Below are positions 53,345-62,789 of a DNA stretch of 64,000 bases, piece by piece. Both the position numbers and the translations under genes were made by a program. Source of the DNA: Magicicada septendecula (Eukaryota; Arthropoda; Insecta; Hemiptera; Cicadidae); the NCBI GenBank assembly GCA_034769895.1, contig CM068373.1:26882120-26946119 (forward strand). The letters run 5' to 3'. The notes under the pieces are model-generated. The model had not been told where the DNA came from and did no database searches. It was given only the letters and a program-made list of their open reading frames with translations. Position 1 is the first letter of the stretch. Every line of letters begins with the position of its first letter.

Positions 53345-54985
53345 TCATGATGATGCTTTCATTCTTCCTAATACCACAATTTTTGTTATATTCTCATACA
53401 GCGTTCCCAGCAGTTCACGCATATTATTCAACCTGCATTTGTTTATGTTCCATGATGCTTTTAACAAAACTTTACAACTTTTTCCCGCTAAATAATGTAG
53501 TATTGGCACTAGCATAGATAAAACTTATGTGGACGTTAGAAGTAACGTTTTCACATATAGATTAGTAGGTCATAATTCACCGTAATATAGTTCGCAAAAA
53601 TTAAATTAGTTATCGTTAATAATTAAGTATTATTGAAGTACTAAAATGAAAAGCGATAAAAATTACACGAAGGGAAAAACAAAATCACCAAAGACGGGGT
53701 ACTATAAAACAAAGCAAATACTAAAGAAAAAAAGAAAACAAACGCACGACAGCTGTGGGAAGGTTGATTATGAAGGTTTAGATGGTGAAAAATGAGGAAA
53801 GCCTAGAGCTACATAAAGAGATTAACAATAATGGAGAACAATTCTCTCGCTCCATTAATAACAGAGCTGGTATTAACGTCCGACTGACACCAAGACGTGA
53901 GAAACACAGCCTTCCCGCCGGAAAATCGATGTACCTGCATTTCTTTCCTTTCTTCTAGAGCGATAAATTTTACGCAAATATTTATGTAAATAATGATTCG
54001 CCTTGCAGTTTAGACTCTAACGTTTTCCATTTCACTGTTAATTCAAACAGAATATGACATATTTACTTCTAATATTTATTCAGATTTTTCAAAGAACACA
54101 CTCTTCATGATCACGTATATTGTTACGGAATCCGGAAAAACTGTTACGTAATACCGAACTTACTACAAGTATCTCGACTAGTCCAGCTGTTAGGCCAGTC
54201 AATTTGTACATTAAAAAAGGCTAAAATCGCAATAATTCATGTAGTTTTAATGTTTTGATATGTTGTTAGGACCAGTACCAGTAGTGTGAATCCACGTTTG
54301 CAGCTTCGAAAGACCTGTGCTAACTGCGTAATGCGTGAAAAACTGCAAAATTTTCGGACTTTTTTCAGTTTTTGCCTTATAACTCTTAAAGTATGCGTTG
54401 TAGGGAAAACATTATACATGTATTTTCTAAAGTAGATTAAATTTACAACAATTTGAGCCCAACCGCACTCTGTACGTCCGATAGTTTCCAAGATACAGCA
54501 CTTCAAAAATTGGCCATTTTTTCCAAAAAGTGAAAAATTTTAATTTTGGTCGGGTTTCGAGCCAAATATCGGGAAACGTACTCATCCTACGAAGAAAGTC
54601 GTATGGGATGAATTTGTAGTAAATTTATTTAGCTTTAATTTAAGTACAGAACAATGCCTGTAGATTTAATAGTTCTCTCATTATTTGGAAAAAACCAAAA
54701 AATGGGAAAATTGGATTTTGGGAGAAATGGATCTAAACACTTCCCATGACGATTTGTGGGTATTTGAAAGAAAAAAAAAGGCATAAAACCATGTAAAAGG
54801 AATGAAATACGTATTTAATTAAATTGAATGTCATAAAATAGTACAATAATAGAAATATTCATAATAAAAAATGGCAATGTCAAAATTATGATCGCTTGGA
54901 AGGTCTATGATTACATCACTGGCCAATTTAATGTGTGTGTGCTTACATAATGCTGCTACTTTGCGGTGAAAAAAATTACGCGTCA
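53345..54985. other. No recognised gene
   Basis: AT-rich; short ORFs only. 54500-54800 has A-rich runs. Confidence 0.5.
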
Positions 54986-55431
54986 ACTATCGAGTCTATA
55001 CCAGTCCGTACCGGTCAGCGCAGTGTGTTCAAGGACACTGTTTCTAGTGGATTCTCGAGAGCGCCTGTTTCTTTAACAAGTCATCTAAAGTGACAGATAC
55101 TTCAGGAAATCAGCGGGGTATAAATACAGCCATTCAGCAACGGTCAAGTCAGTTTTAGTGGCGATATATATTCCAGTACGGTTCGAAATACTGCGGCGAA
55201 GTGTTATGTGTTTTATATTTGTGCCGGACAATTGTAATGCAACTGTGTTTTATACTCGTTGACATTATTATTACGTGTGAACAATTTTTATTTGATTTGT
55301 TATAAAAGATTATCTTGTTGATTACAAACTGTTTAATTGTGATAATTAAATGTGGTGATTAGTGACTTAATTGGTGTATTGTATTTAGTTTTCCACTGAA
55401 CCATACGACGATCAGTTACCACACCGTCGTA
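54986..55431 (+). mobile_element. Solo LTR, Ty3/gypsy-type family (plus orientation)
   Basis: The plus-strand order is GC-rich U3, TATA box at 55119, a TCAGTTTT start region, ATTATTATTACGTGTG, then TTTCCACTGAACCATACGAC and an end in CACCGTCGTAA. It is the reverse orientation of the copy at 55911-56478, 480 bp away. The 5' limit is approximate. Confidence 0.75.
55119..55126 (+). promoter_or_regulatory. LTR TATA box
   Basis: TATAAATA preceded by GCGGGG, at the same relative place in each full-length LTR copy (minus-strand equivalents near 30260 and 61357). Initiator-like TCAGTTTT follows about 35 bp on. Confidence 0.65.
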
Positions 55432-55910
55432 AAAATATTTAATTGCAATTTGTATTCATATTCTTCAAACAACACACTGTTTGAATACACATTTTCAGAG
55501 TATATTATAATTTTAAGTTGTTAACATAAACAGAACCATAAAAAGGCAGTAAAACAAAAATATACAGATTGATTAGTACAAGCAGCACATGATTTTAGAA
55601 TTTACTAGGCGCTTAGATAACAAAGAATGAACTCGTAATAAATTTCCGAACCCAATCGTCATTCGTTGTACCTGAAAATAACGGAGCTTCTCGAGTATAC
55701 AAGGACATTTTAAATGTTGGTATTTAAAATGTTGCAATATATATTTTGGTGGAACAATTTTATCAACAGTACGATTTTATTTATCATACCGTTCGCATTA
55801 CAAAGTACCTTTAAAAGTGTATATTAACAGTTTGTTAAATCTAGATGCTGCTTTAATCGTTTCCGTTAGCCCTCCATATGCAGCGTACCATAGAAGTGAC
55901 AGCACAAACA
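55432..55910. other. Spacer between two inverted LTRs
   Basis: AT-rich, no internal retroelement sequence recognised. Confidence 0.5.
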
Positions 55911-56478
55911 TGTACGGCGGTCTAACTGATCGTCGTATGGTACAGTGGAAAACAAAATACAAGATACCAATGAAGTCACTAATCACCAGATTTAATTATC
56001 ACAATTAAACAGTTTGTAATCAATAGTCTCTTACAACAAATCAAATAAAAATTTTTCACACGCAATAAAAATGTCAACTAATATAAAACACAATCGTATT
56101 ACAATTGTCCCGCGCGATTTTAAAACACATAACACTTCGCCGCACTGTGTGAATCGCCCGACAATAACTGAAAACTAAGCAGCAGATGTGGGCTATTATT
56201 TATAGTCTGCAGGGTTCCGTAAAGTGCGTCCTTAACAAGCCATCGAAAATTCTAGAGGACACTTCAGCGCGACCTTAGCAGAAACGCGCACCGTTGGGCT
56301 AATTGAGAAACTTTTCGACCAACGCTATCGAATGTACAAGATTGTTCCGTATTAAGTAACATTGCCTCGCGTGTTAATCGTCACGTACGCAGTACAGCTG
56401 CGGCAATGGAGCAGAACAACGTTCTGCAATGTATCAGAACGGTCCGCAATGGGGTAACTTTTCCTGCATTACGTAACA
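55911..56478 (-). mobile_element. Solo LTR, Ty3/gypsy-type family (minus orientation)
   Basis: From TGTACGGCGGTC to CATTACGTAACA, about 568 bp, bounded by TG and CA. It has the same internal landmarks as the other copies. No matching target duplication was found. Confidence 0.75.
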
Positions 56479-56602
56479 ATATAATAACATATTGTCACCT
56501 TATCCTAATACAAGAAGTTTTTATTCTTCGTATTGTTTAAATTAGCAGCCATCCTTACTATTTCTTTTATGAATTTGCTCACTGCTATAATTTTTATTGT
56601 TC

Positions 56603-56638
56603 GACTAAGCTTTTCGTCATCACTGACATCTTCAGGTC
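56603..56638 (-). ncRNA. Hammerhead ribozyme, PLE family D copy 2 left
   Basis: Minus strand: stem I GAC/GTC, core CTGAAGA, stem II GTCA-GTGA-TGAC, GAAA, palindrome AAGCTT, H17 A. Confidence 0.75.
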
Positions 56639-56661
56639 TTAAACATCTTCAGGTTGTTTAA

Positions 56662-56697
56662 GACCTGAAGATGTCAGTGATGACGAAAAGCTTAGTC
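56662..56697 (+). ncRNA. Hammerhead ribozyme, PLE family D copy 2 right
   Basis: Identical fold on the plus strand. The start points of the two ribozymes are only about 25 bp apart, facing away from each other. Confidence 0.75.
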
Positions 56698-56980
56698 GAA
56701 CAATAAAAATTATAGCAGTGAGCAAATTCATAAAAGAAATAAGAAGTTTTTAGATAATCATTTCTACTGCAGATTGCGTATGTACTCACCAACGTATATC
56801 GAATTATAGATTTTACTTTAATAAATAACGTCTGTGTTATTGGATAACACACAAACCTTCCAACATGTGTTCCAAGATGAGCTTAAATTATTTTCACACA
56901 TAAAGTGCAAGACGTTTTGTTGTTATTTTGATTTGACAAGTTTTCGTAAAAATTTAAATTACTAAATTACAAACACAAAG

Positions 56981-57420
56981 ATGAGACTTTTATGCTGCTA
57001 CGTATTCTCGGTCTTCTTCTACGGTTTAAAATCTTGGACTTTGACTGAAGCCACAATTAAAAAATTTGAATCTTTCGAAATATGGCTTTACCGTAGAATC
57101 CTGGACATTTCATGGACAGCACGTATAACTGATGTTGAAGTTCTTAGGAAGATAAAGAAAGAAATGGAAGTTATTAACACAGTGAAGATAAGAAAGCTTC
57201 AGTATTTGGGACATTTCACGAGCAATGAACAGATATTTAATGTATTGCAGTCAATAATATAGGGAAAAGTACTTGGAAAGAGAGGAGTTAGGCGACTGAG
57301 AATATATCATGGCTGAGAAATTTAAGGACCTGGTTTGGCATGAATACAACTGACATATTCCGTGCAGCAGTACAGAAAGTTAAAATAATCTGTACAGTAT
57401 CTAACATCCGAAACTGATAG
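56981..57420 (+). mobile_element. RTE-like reverse-transcriptase C-terminal region
   Basis: The plus strand reads YGLKSWTLTEATIKKFESFE, IWLYRRILDISWTARITDVE, VLRKIKKEMEVINTVKIRKL and QYLGHFTSNEQIFNVLQSII, then, past a stop, GKVLGKRGVRRLRI and LTYSVQQYRKLK. It is the LYRRIL.ISW..R.TN.EVL..I......I...K.RKL.YLGH....E tail of an RTE-like subgroup different from the other copies here. Followed by a GAA microsatellite. Confidence 0.8.
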
Positions 57421-57427
57421 CAACAAT

Positions 57428-57575
57428 AAGAAGAAGAAGAAGAAGAAAAAGAAGAAGAAGAAGAAGAAGAAGAAGAAGAAGAAGAAGAAGAAGAAGAAGA
57501 AGAAGAAGAAGAAGAAGAAGAAGAAGAAGAAGAAGAAGAAGAAGAAGACGAAGAAGAAGAAGAAGAAGAAGAAGT
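57428..57575. repeat. (GAA)n microsatellite
   Basis: About 49 AAG/GAA triplets with a few interruptions, adjoining the RT tail and probably grown from its 3' repeat. Confidence 0.95.
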
Positions 57576-58289
57576 TTAGGTTTAAACTTGTATTTAACAT
57601 TTTAAATTTAATAAAATCTGCAGCCCCAAGACCCCCAAGAGAACCTGGCAATAATGAGGTAATACAGCTAGGTTAGTAAAGCATATTTGTTTCATTACCA
57701 GAATATGTAACAATGCAAATATGGGTCTACACCGAACCCCATCAGGAACAAATTGGGTCTGCCAAAGCGTAGAGATTAGGCATAATTTGTCAGCATGGTG
57801 CTGCTACCCTTAGTTAGGTTGAATATTTAGCTCGTTACATCTGTACTATTTACCTTCATATACTAAAGACCTCAAATTGAATTTAGATATGAAAATTGTT
57901 CAATTGTGTTTACCAGTTAAAATCGATTAATTTTTAGTTTTCCTTATTCATCTTCTATTTACTTCTTTCTTCCTTTTCCTTTTAAATTGCACTTTGCGCT
58001 CTGAACGGTACCCTTTTATTACCAGCAAGTGGTACATCATAATAGTATAAAGGGTTTTAGTTTGAAGTATCACTTTGCTCTTCCTTTCAAAATAAACTTT
58101 TACTTAATTCGCTTCATCTCGCTTTTGGCACTTATAATCATAAGTAAATTTCTGTCATCCAGGAGAAAAATTCCATTAAATTTTCTTATATTCTTATTTC
58201 TTATTTCGTCGTGTAGGTCTAATTTGTATCACTGCACATAAAGCTTGGTTTAAACATGTTTTTTTTTTCATTTCTCATCATCATCATTA
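57576..58289. other. No recognised gene
   Basis: AT-rich, short ORFs only. Confidence 0.5.
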
Positions 58290-58760
58290 CCACTCTAAGG
58301 ACTAGGCCTTAGATCTGTCCCGGAACCCATCTCCTCCTCGGTCTACCGACATCTCTCTTCCCAGAATGGTGATAACACAAAGCAGCCACAGGTAAACGGA
58401 TGTCAGTCATGCAATTTAAGTGTTCACACCTTCTCCTCCTGTAGTCTTCAATCCTCTGGTGTAATGATATAATGTTTAAATTGCGTCTAATACCCTCGTT
58501 CCGTCTCCGGTCCAAGAGAGAACAACCTTACGTCCCTCTTAGAAATTTCATTTCGGCTGCCTGAATCCTCTGCACGTCCCTGTTACCAAACGTCCATGTC
58601 CCACTAGCATACAGGAATGTGGGGACAGTCACAGTTTTATAAAATTTCATTCGGGTATCCTTCTATGTTTTATTTTTCAGGTACCTATGAATCGTTCCAC
58701 AGATGCGTCTAAATTTTGTTACCTTACTATCACAATCAATATCAGTTCCATATGAGATAT
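58290..58760 (-). mobile_element. RTE-like reverse-transcriptase tail, same family as 15.0 kb
   Basis: Minus strand: KFYKTVTVPTFLYASGTWTF, RIQAAEMKFLRGT, LLDRRRNEGIRRNLNIISLH and HSGKRDVGRPRRRWVPGQI, ending in a CAT/ATG-rich tail at 58275. Stops interrupt the first part. It extends further 3' than the 15.0-kb copy and shows that family's full tail. Confidence 0.75.
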
Positions 58761-59925
58761 TACAATACAGGTAATTGAAATGACTAACCTGATGAAAGAA
58801 ATTTTTATTTCTTAAGTTCAAAAAATTACCACTGTGTACTTTTGTTATACTGTAGTGTCTGCTGTGACTTAGTCACCCCTCGATCGTTACCAAGCTACGC
58901 GTGTTTTACTACAATGCCAACGGCGGGTTTTTGTACATCTCAATACGTTATAAGACAAATAAGTCGTTCATCGTTCAGAAACGGTGAGGACACTCCACTG
59001 CCGGCTCAATAAAACCAATAAACAGAGCCACTTAACAACAAGGTCAACAGGTAGACCTACAGTGCTGTAATCGTTAATAACAGAGTCCCAGCTTAACAGC
59101 TTAAGCTGTGATGTAGGCTACACAGTCACAGCTTTAAATGCAGAATATGTTAGTGTAAACACACGTTGCAGTCTACTGACCGTCATAACTGGTCAGTAAA
59201 TAACAACTGCGTTCAAAACAATTTGGCAAAATTAACACAACAGAAGTTATTACTTGGCAAGTGGTCGCATTGCATTGCGCGCTTGTCACAGATATCCAAA
59301 TATGGTCTCGTTTGGTGTGCAGTACAGTTTCAAACGTACAGATATTTATTATTTTTCCATTCCAGTGTGCTCGTATATTCCTGTCAAGTATTTCGCCTTT
59401 GCGGAAATTTGGGAAACTATCATTCTACAATCTCCGCCTACCTTTATGTACCTAGCTTCATATTTTTCCGTATCAAGCACGTATTCGATTAAAAACACGG
59501 CGGCATACGTCGATTGTAGAAAGGCATCAAACTATTTATTGTTAGCAGTGTTTCTTTTTATATTGTCACTCAGTTGACTTATTTGTTCTTGGGATGCATT
59601 GTTGCGTCCTTGCCAGGCTCAAGTCCTGTTCTACAACCATAGGAATGCAGAGCGAACCTTAACCATTTGGACGCTCAGAACAAAGCAATTCAGCAGATCG
59701 GAAATATAAATTGGCTATGCCAGATAAAACGACATTTTCTGGTAGCCTTCGTCTTATCAAGTACATACGTAAATTGTTCTTTAGTTAAAGTGGCGCTTAT
59801 AGATACTTGACTGCAATGAACGATAGCGATAGCTGTCTGGAGATTTAAAAACGCACTTTTCTGCCTACCTATCTATCTATCTATTTATCTATCACTTATC
59901 TAAAAACTAACAGATTATCAGAGCC
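58761..59925. other. No recognised gene
   Basis: Three overlapping ORFs at 59166-59577 lie in different frames of one stretch and show no domain. A CTAT tetranucleotide run lies at 59867-59890. Confidence 0.45.
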
Positions 59926-60775
59926 CATTAAAATAACCGAAAGCGTTCGGCAGGGTTGCACCCTTTCTCCTGTTTTATTAATATTCTATATTAATATCTA
60001 TATAGATGATGCCATAAGGAAATGGAAATTGGACGCCCTCATAGTATTATACTTGGGGAAAGAAATTTACTTAAATATTTTAATGTATGCATACGATCCT
60101 GTGATTATCCAAGAAAATGAAAATGAGCTCCATAGGTCGTAGTTCTATCTTGCAAACATTTTAACAAATTACAACCCAACCACTTCCTTATCTAAAAGAA
60201 AAGGTATGGCTTTCTCTGGGGCAAATTATATTGAAACAACGATTATTATACAGTATTTGTCAATAGAACAGAAACTAGATTTCAATTATCTAGGGTGTAG
60301 CATCAAATATCAAGATGACAAGGAGGTTCAAAGCAAAATTAGTCTCTTCTAGTCGCTTTGTGGATGAATCATTAAACACTTAAACATGAAAACAAGGAAA
60401 GAGACGCAATTGAAATATTATCATGTAATGGGGCCCCATACCTCAACTACTGTATGGTAGTGAGACTTGATTTAGAAAAAACTAAAGCTATATTTAAAAT
60501 ACAAGGAGCGGAAGTGAGCTTCTTGAGGGTGTGTAAATGGTTGTACCAGAAGCGATCTTACAAGCTGTCTTAGAAACTAAGCATAGCTGAAAGCTTAAAT
60601 GAAAAAAAATCTCCCTGTGCAAAACGGAGTGGCGGTTACACGCAGAGAGAATGGATCCAACTATATTTTCAAAAGGAGCCCTTTACTATCATCCAAGGGG
60701 GAAGAAAAGTGTGGGAAGGCCCCGTTGTATGAACTCCATTGAGACTGGAACAGGCTACTAGCCTAAGCCGTAAAG
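59926..60775 (+). mobile_element. RTE-like reverse transcriptase, palm to C-terminus, decayed
   Basis: The plus strand reads ESVRQGCTLSPVLLIFYINI, YIDDAIRKWKLDAL, then MYAYDPVIIQENENELH (active-site box damaged: YADD to YAYD), KGMAFSGANYIET, DFNYLGCSIKYQDDKEVQSK, TRKETQLKYYHVM-like sequence, and RKKSVGRPRCMNSIETG near 60730. Stops and shifts throughout. No 5' part. Confidence 0.7.
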
Positions 60776-61033
60776 TATGACAACGACGACTTATCCATCT
60801 CCGACAATGTTATAAGTTACTAATCAGATAAGATGCTGAGACAGTTGCAGTAATTTATAGTTACCACATTAACTAATTTTGACCAGATTACTCCAAACAA
60901 AGTTAATAAAACAAGTTTTCAGTGGCAGGAAAATACAATTAGTCAATCGCAATAAACTCTAACCCAGTATGTTATCTGCTAATTTAATAAACATTTATCT
61001 GAAAAAAACCGTAATGCGTAACGTATAAAATAT

Positions 61034-61569
61034 CGTCACGACGGTATCACTGATCGTCGTATGGTACAGTGGAAAACAAAACACAAGACACCAATTAAGT
61101 CACTAATCACCAGCTTTAGTTATCACATTTAAACAGTTTGTAATCAACAAGAGAGTCTCTTACAACAAATCAAATAAAAATTGTTCACACGCAATAATAA
61201 TGTCTACTAATATAAAACACAATCGTATTACAATTTTCCCGCACGATTATAAAACACATAACACTTCGTCACTATAACCACTTGAACGCACAGAAAATCG
61301 CCCGACAATAACTCGCAACTGAAACTGAGCTGAGCGGCGCTGAGTACTTGTATCTATACCCCGCCGAAAATCCAGAAACATCCACATACTACGCATCAGC
61401 TCTACACTACGACGTAATTGATTGCGGCCTTGACACATTCCGCGCGCCTGGCGACATCTAGAAAAGTCTCGCGAATGCATGTTGAAATCACGTACGCACA
61501 CAACATTACAGCCGGATTCTTCTGGAACATTCGAGAAACACGTAGATTGTTCTGTAATTTCGTAATACT
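61034..61569 (-). mobile_element. Solo LTR, Ty3/gypsy-type family
   Basis: TCACGACGG at the start, GTATGGTACAGTGGAAAAC, CACGCAATAATAATGTC, and on the minus strand GGGGTATAGATAC as the TATA region. Ends near TTTCGTAATA. About 536 bp; no internal part. Confidence 0.75.
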
Positions 61570-61836
61570 ATATTGAATAATAAGCTGTTAGTGAACACGA
61601 AACGTAGGCAAATACTCGGAAGTTAGTACCGAAAGAAAATGCGTCCAGGACTGGTCGTTAAACAGAAAGAAACCACGAATTTTTATTGGTAACCTATCTT
61701 TAGGAACGAAATACGTAAACTTATTTTACTGATGGAAAATCATCTTGGTAGTAATCAGTCTACAAACAGACTGCAAAGATTCAATGCACCAGTTACAAAA
61801 TAATAACGGCATTACGCATAAAACATAATCATTATT

Positions 61837-62279
61837 ACAAAGGTTTTGTAAAATATATAAAAACACTTGGTAAGTTTCACAAATTTTTTATATTATTTTG
61901 AATGGTCATCATTATTTTAAATTTTTCATTCAGTTTATATTATGTTCAGTTAATTTTATATTTTGCATTCATGATTGTATTTAGTTTTTAAAGACACCTG
62001 ACCTTCCCTTGTCTCATGCACATACTCCCCCCCCGCGCCATCACAACACAGATGTTCCAGATACGCCCTAAACATGTGTTTACCACCTACACTCCACTAA
62101 CATCCTGTGTTCAGTAATTTCATTCACTCGCTCTTTGACAATGGCTTAAGTTAGTCGAAACAGCTGTCAGAGTAAATTAAAAATTTGTGAAACTTACCAA
62201 GTGCTTTTATATATTTTACAAAACCTTTGTATTAATATGTTTCACCAAGTGCCCAACGAGTCATCAATTAATATCGTGG
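61837..62279 (+). mobile_element. Penelope family C pLTR pair, copy 3 (left arm truncated)
   Basis: Perfect 11-bp target duplication TAATCATTATT at 61826-61836 and 62280-62290. The left arm (61837-61893, minus) is inverted relative to 62171-62233 but is cut before its hammerhead. The right pLTR is complete and ends CCAACGAGTCATCAATTAAT. C-rich patch near 62026. Confidence 0.85.
62131..62172 (+). ncRNA. Hammerhead-like fold, PLE family C copy 3
   Basis: Stem I CTCT/AGAG (4 bp, extendable by a G-U), core TTGACAA, stem II GGCT-TAAGTT-AGTC, GAAA, perfect palindrome ACAGCTGT, H17 C. The best-formed member of family C. Confidence 0.72.
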
Positions 62280-62290
62280 TAATCATTATT

Positions 62291-62785
62291 TATAATCATT
62301 TAGTCAAATCGGTTAAACAAAAGACCAAACAACAAAGCAGGTTAGAAGCTTAGGAAGAAAGGATGCTTATTCGTACAGGAAGTTGGGTGAATAAAATTAC
62401 TTCAACGCGAACGTCAAGAAAATGGGGGAGAATGAGACAGCGAACATATTTTTATGAAAAGAAGTCGTGTTCTTTATTCTCACGCAGCAAAGTAAACACC
62501 CCTCACGATTTAACGGTTACTAAACTACTTCTTTCTGGTGCGTAAATTATGTCTACCCTTGCAATTTTTAGCATTTTACTCTAAACAGTAATTATAGTAC
62601 AATCAGTTATGCAAAGTACAGAAGGCGCTTTACCTTTCAACTAATGGAATAGAACTGTAGTCTTGAAACAGTGTTTTCTCTCTTTTAAACTCAAATAATA
62701 GCGTTGTTTTATTATTCTTTTAGGCAATTTTTTTAATAGTTGGTTACTTAATAACATGTGTTCTATTTGATTTTCTAGTAGTAAA
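62291..62785. other. No recognised gene
   Basis: AT-rich; no coding similarity recognised. Confidence 0.5.
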
Positions 62786-62789
62786 TTTA

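Larger units (their letters stand above)
56524..56740. mobile_element. Penelope family D pLTR pair, copy 2
   Basis: A 217-bp, nearly pure head-to-head pair. The 12-bp target duplication AAGAAGTTTTTA occurs at 56512-56523 and 56741-56752. The left arm keeps the complete family end (CGTATTGTTTAAATTAGCAG); the right arm is shorter by about 35 bp. No ORF. Confidence 0.85.

Noticed and set aside
57322..57651. Poly-Phe ORF
   Set aside because: It is the translation of the (GAA)n microsatellite on the opposite strand.
59166..59577. Three overlapping ORFs of 64-108 codons
   Set aside because: Different frames of one stretch, none with a recognisable domain. They cannot all be real and none is favoured.
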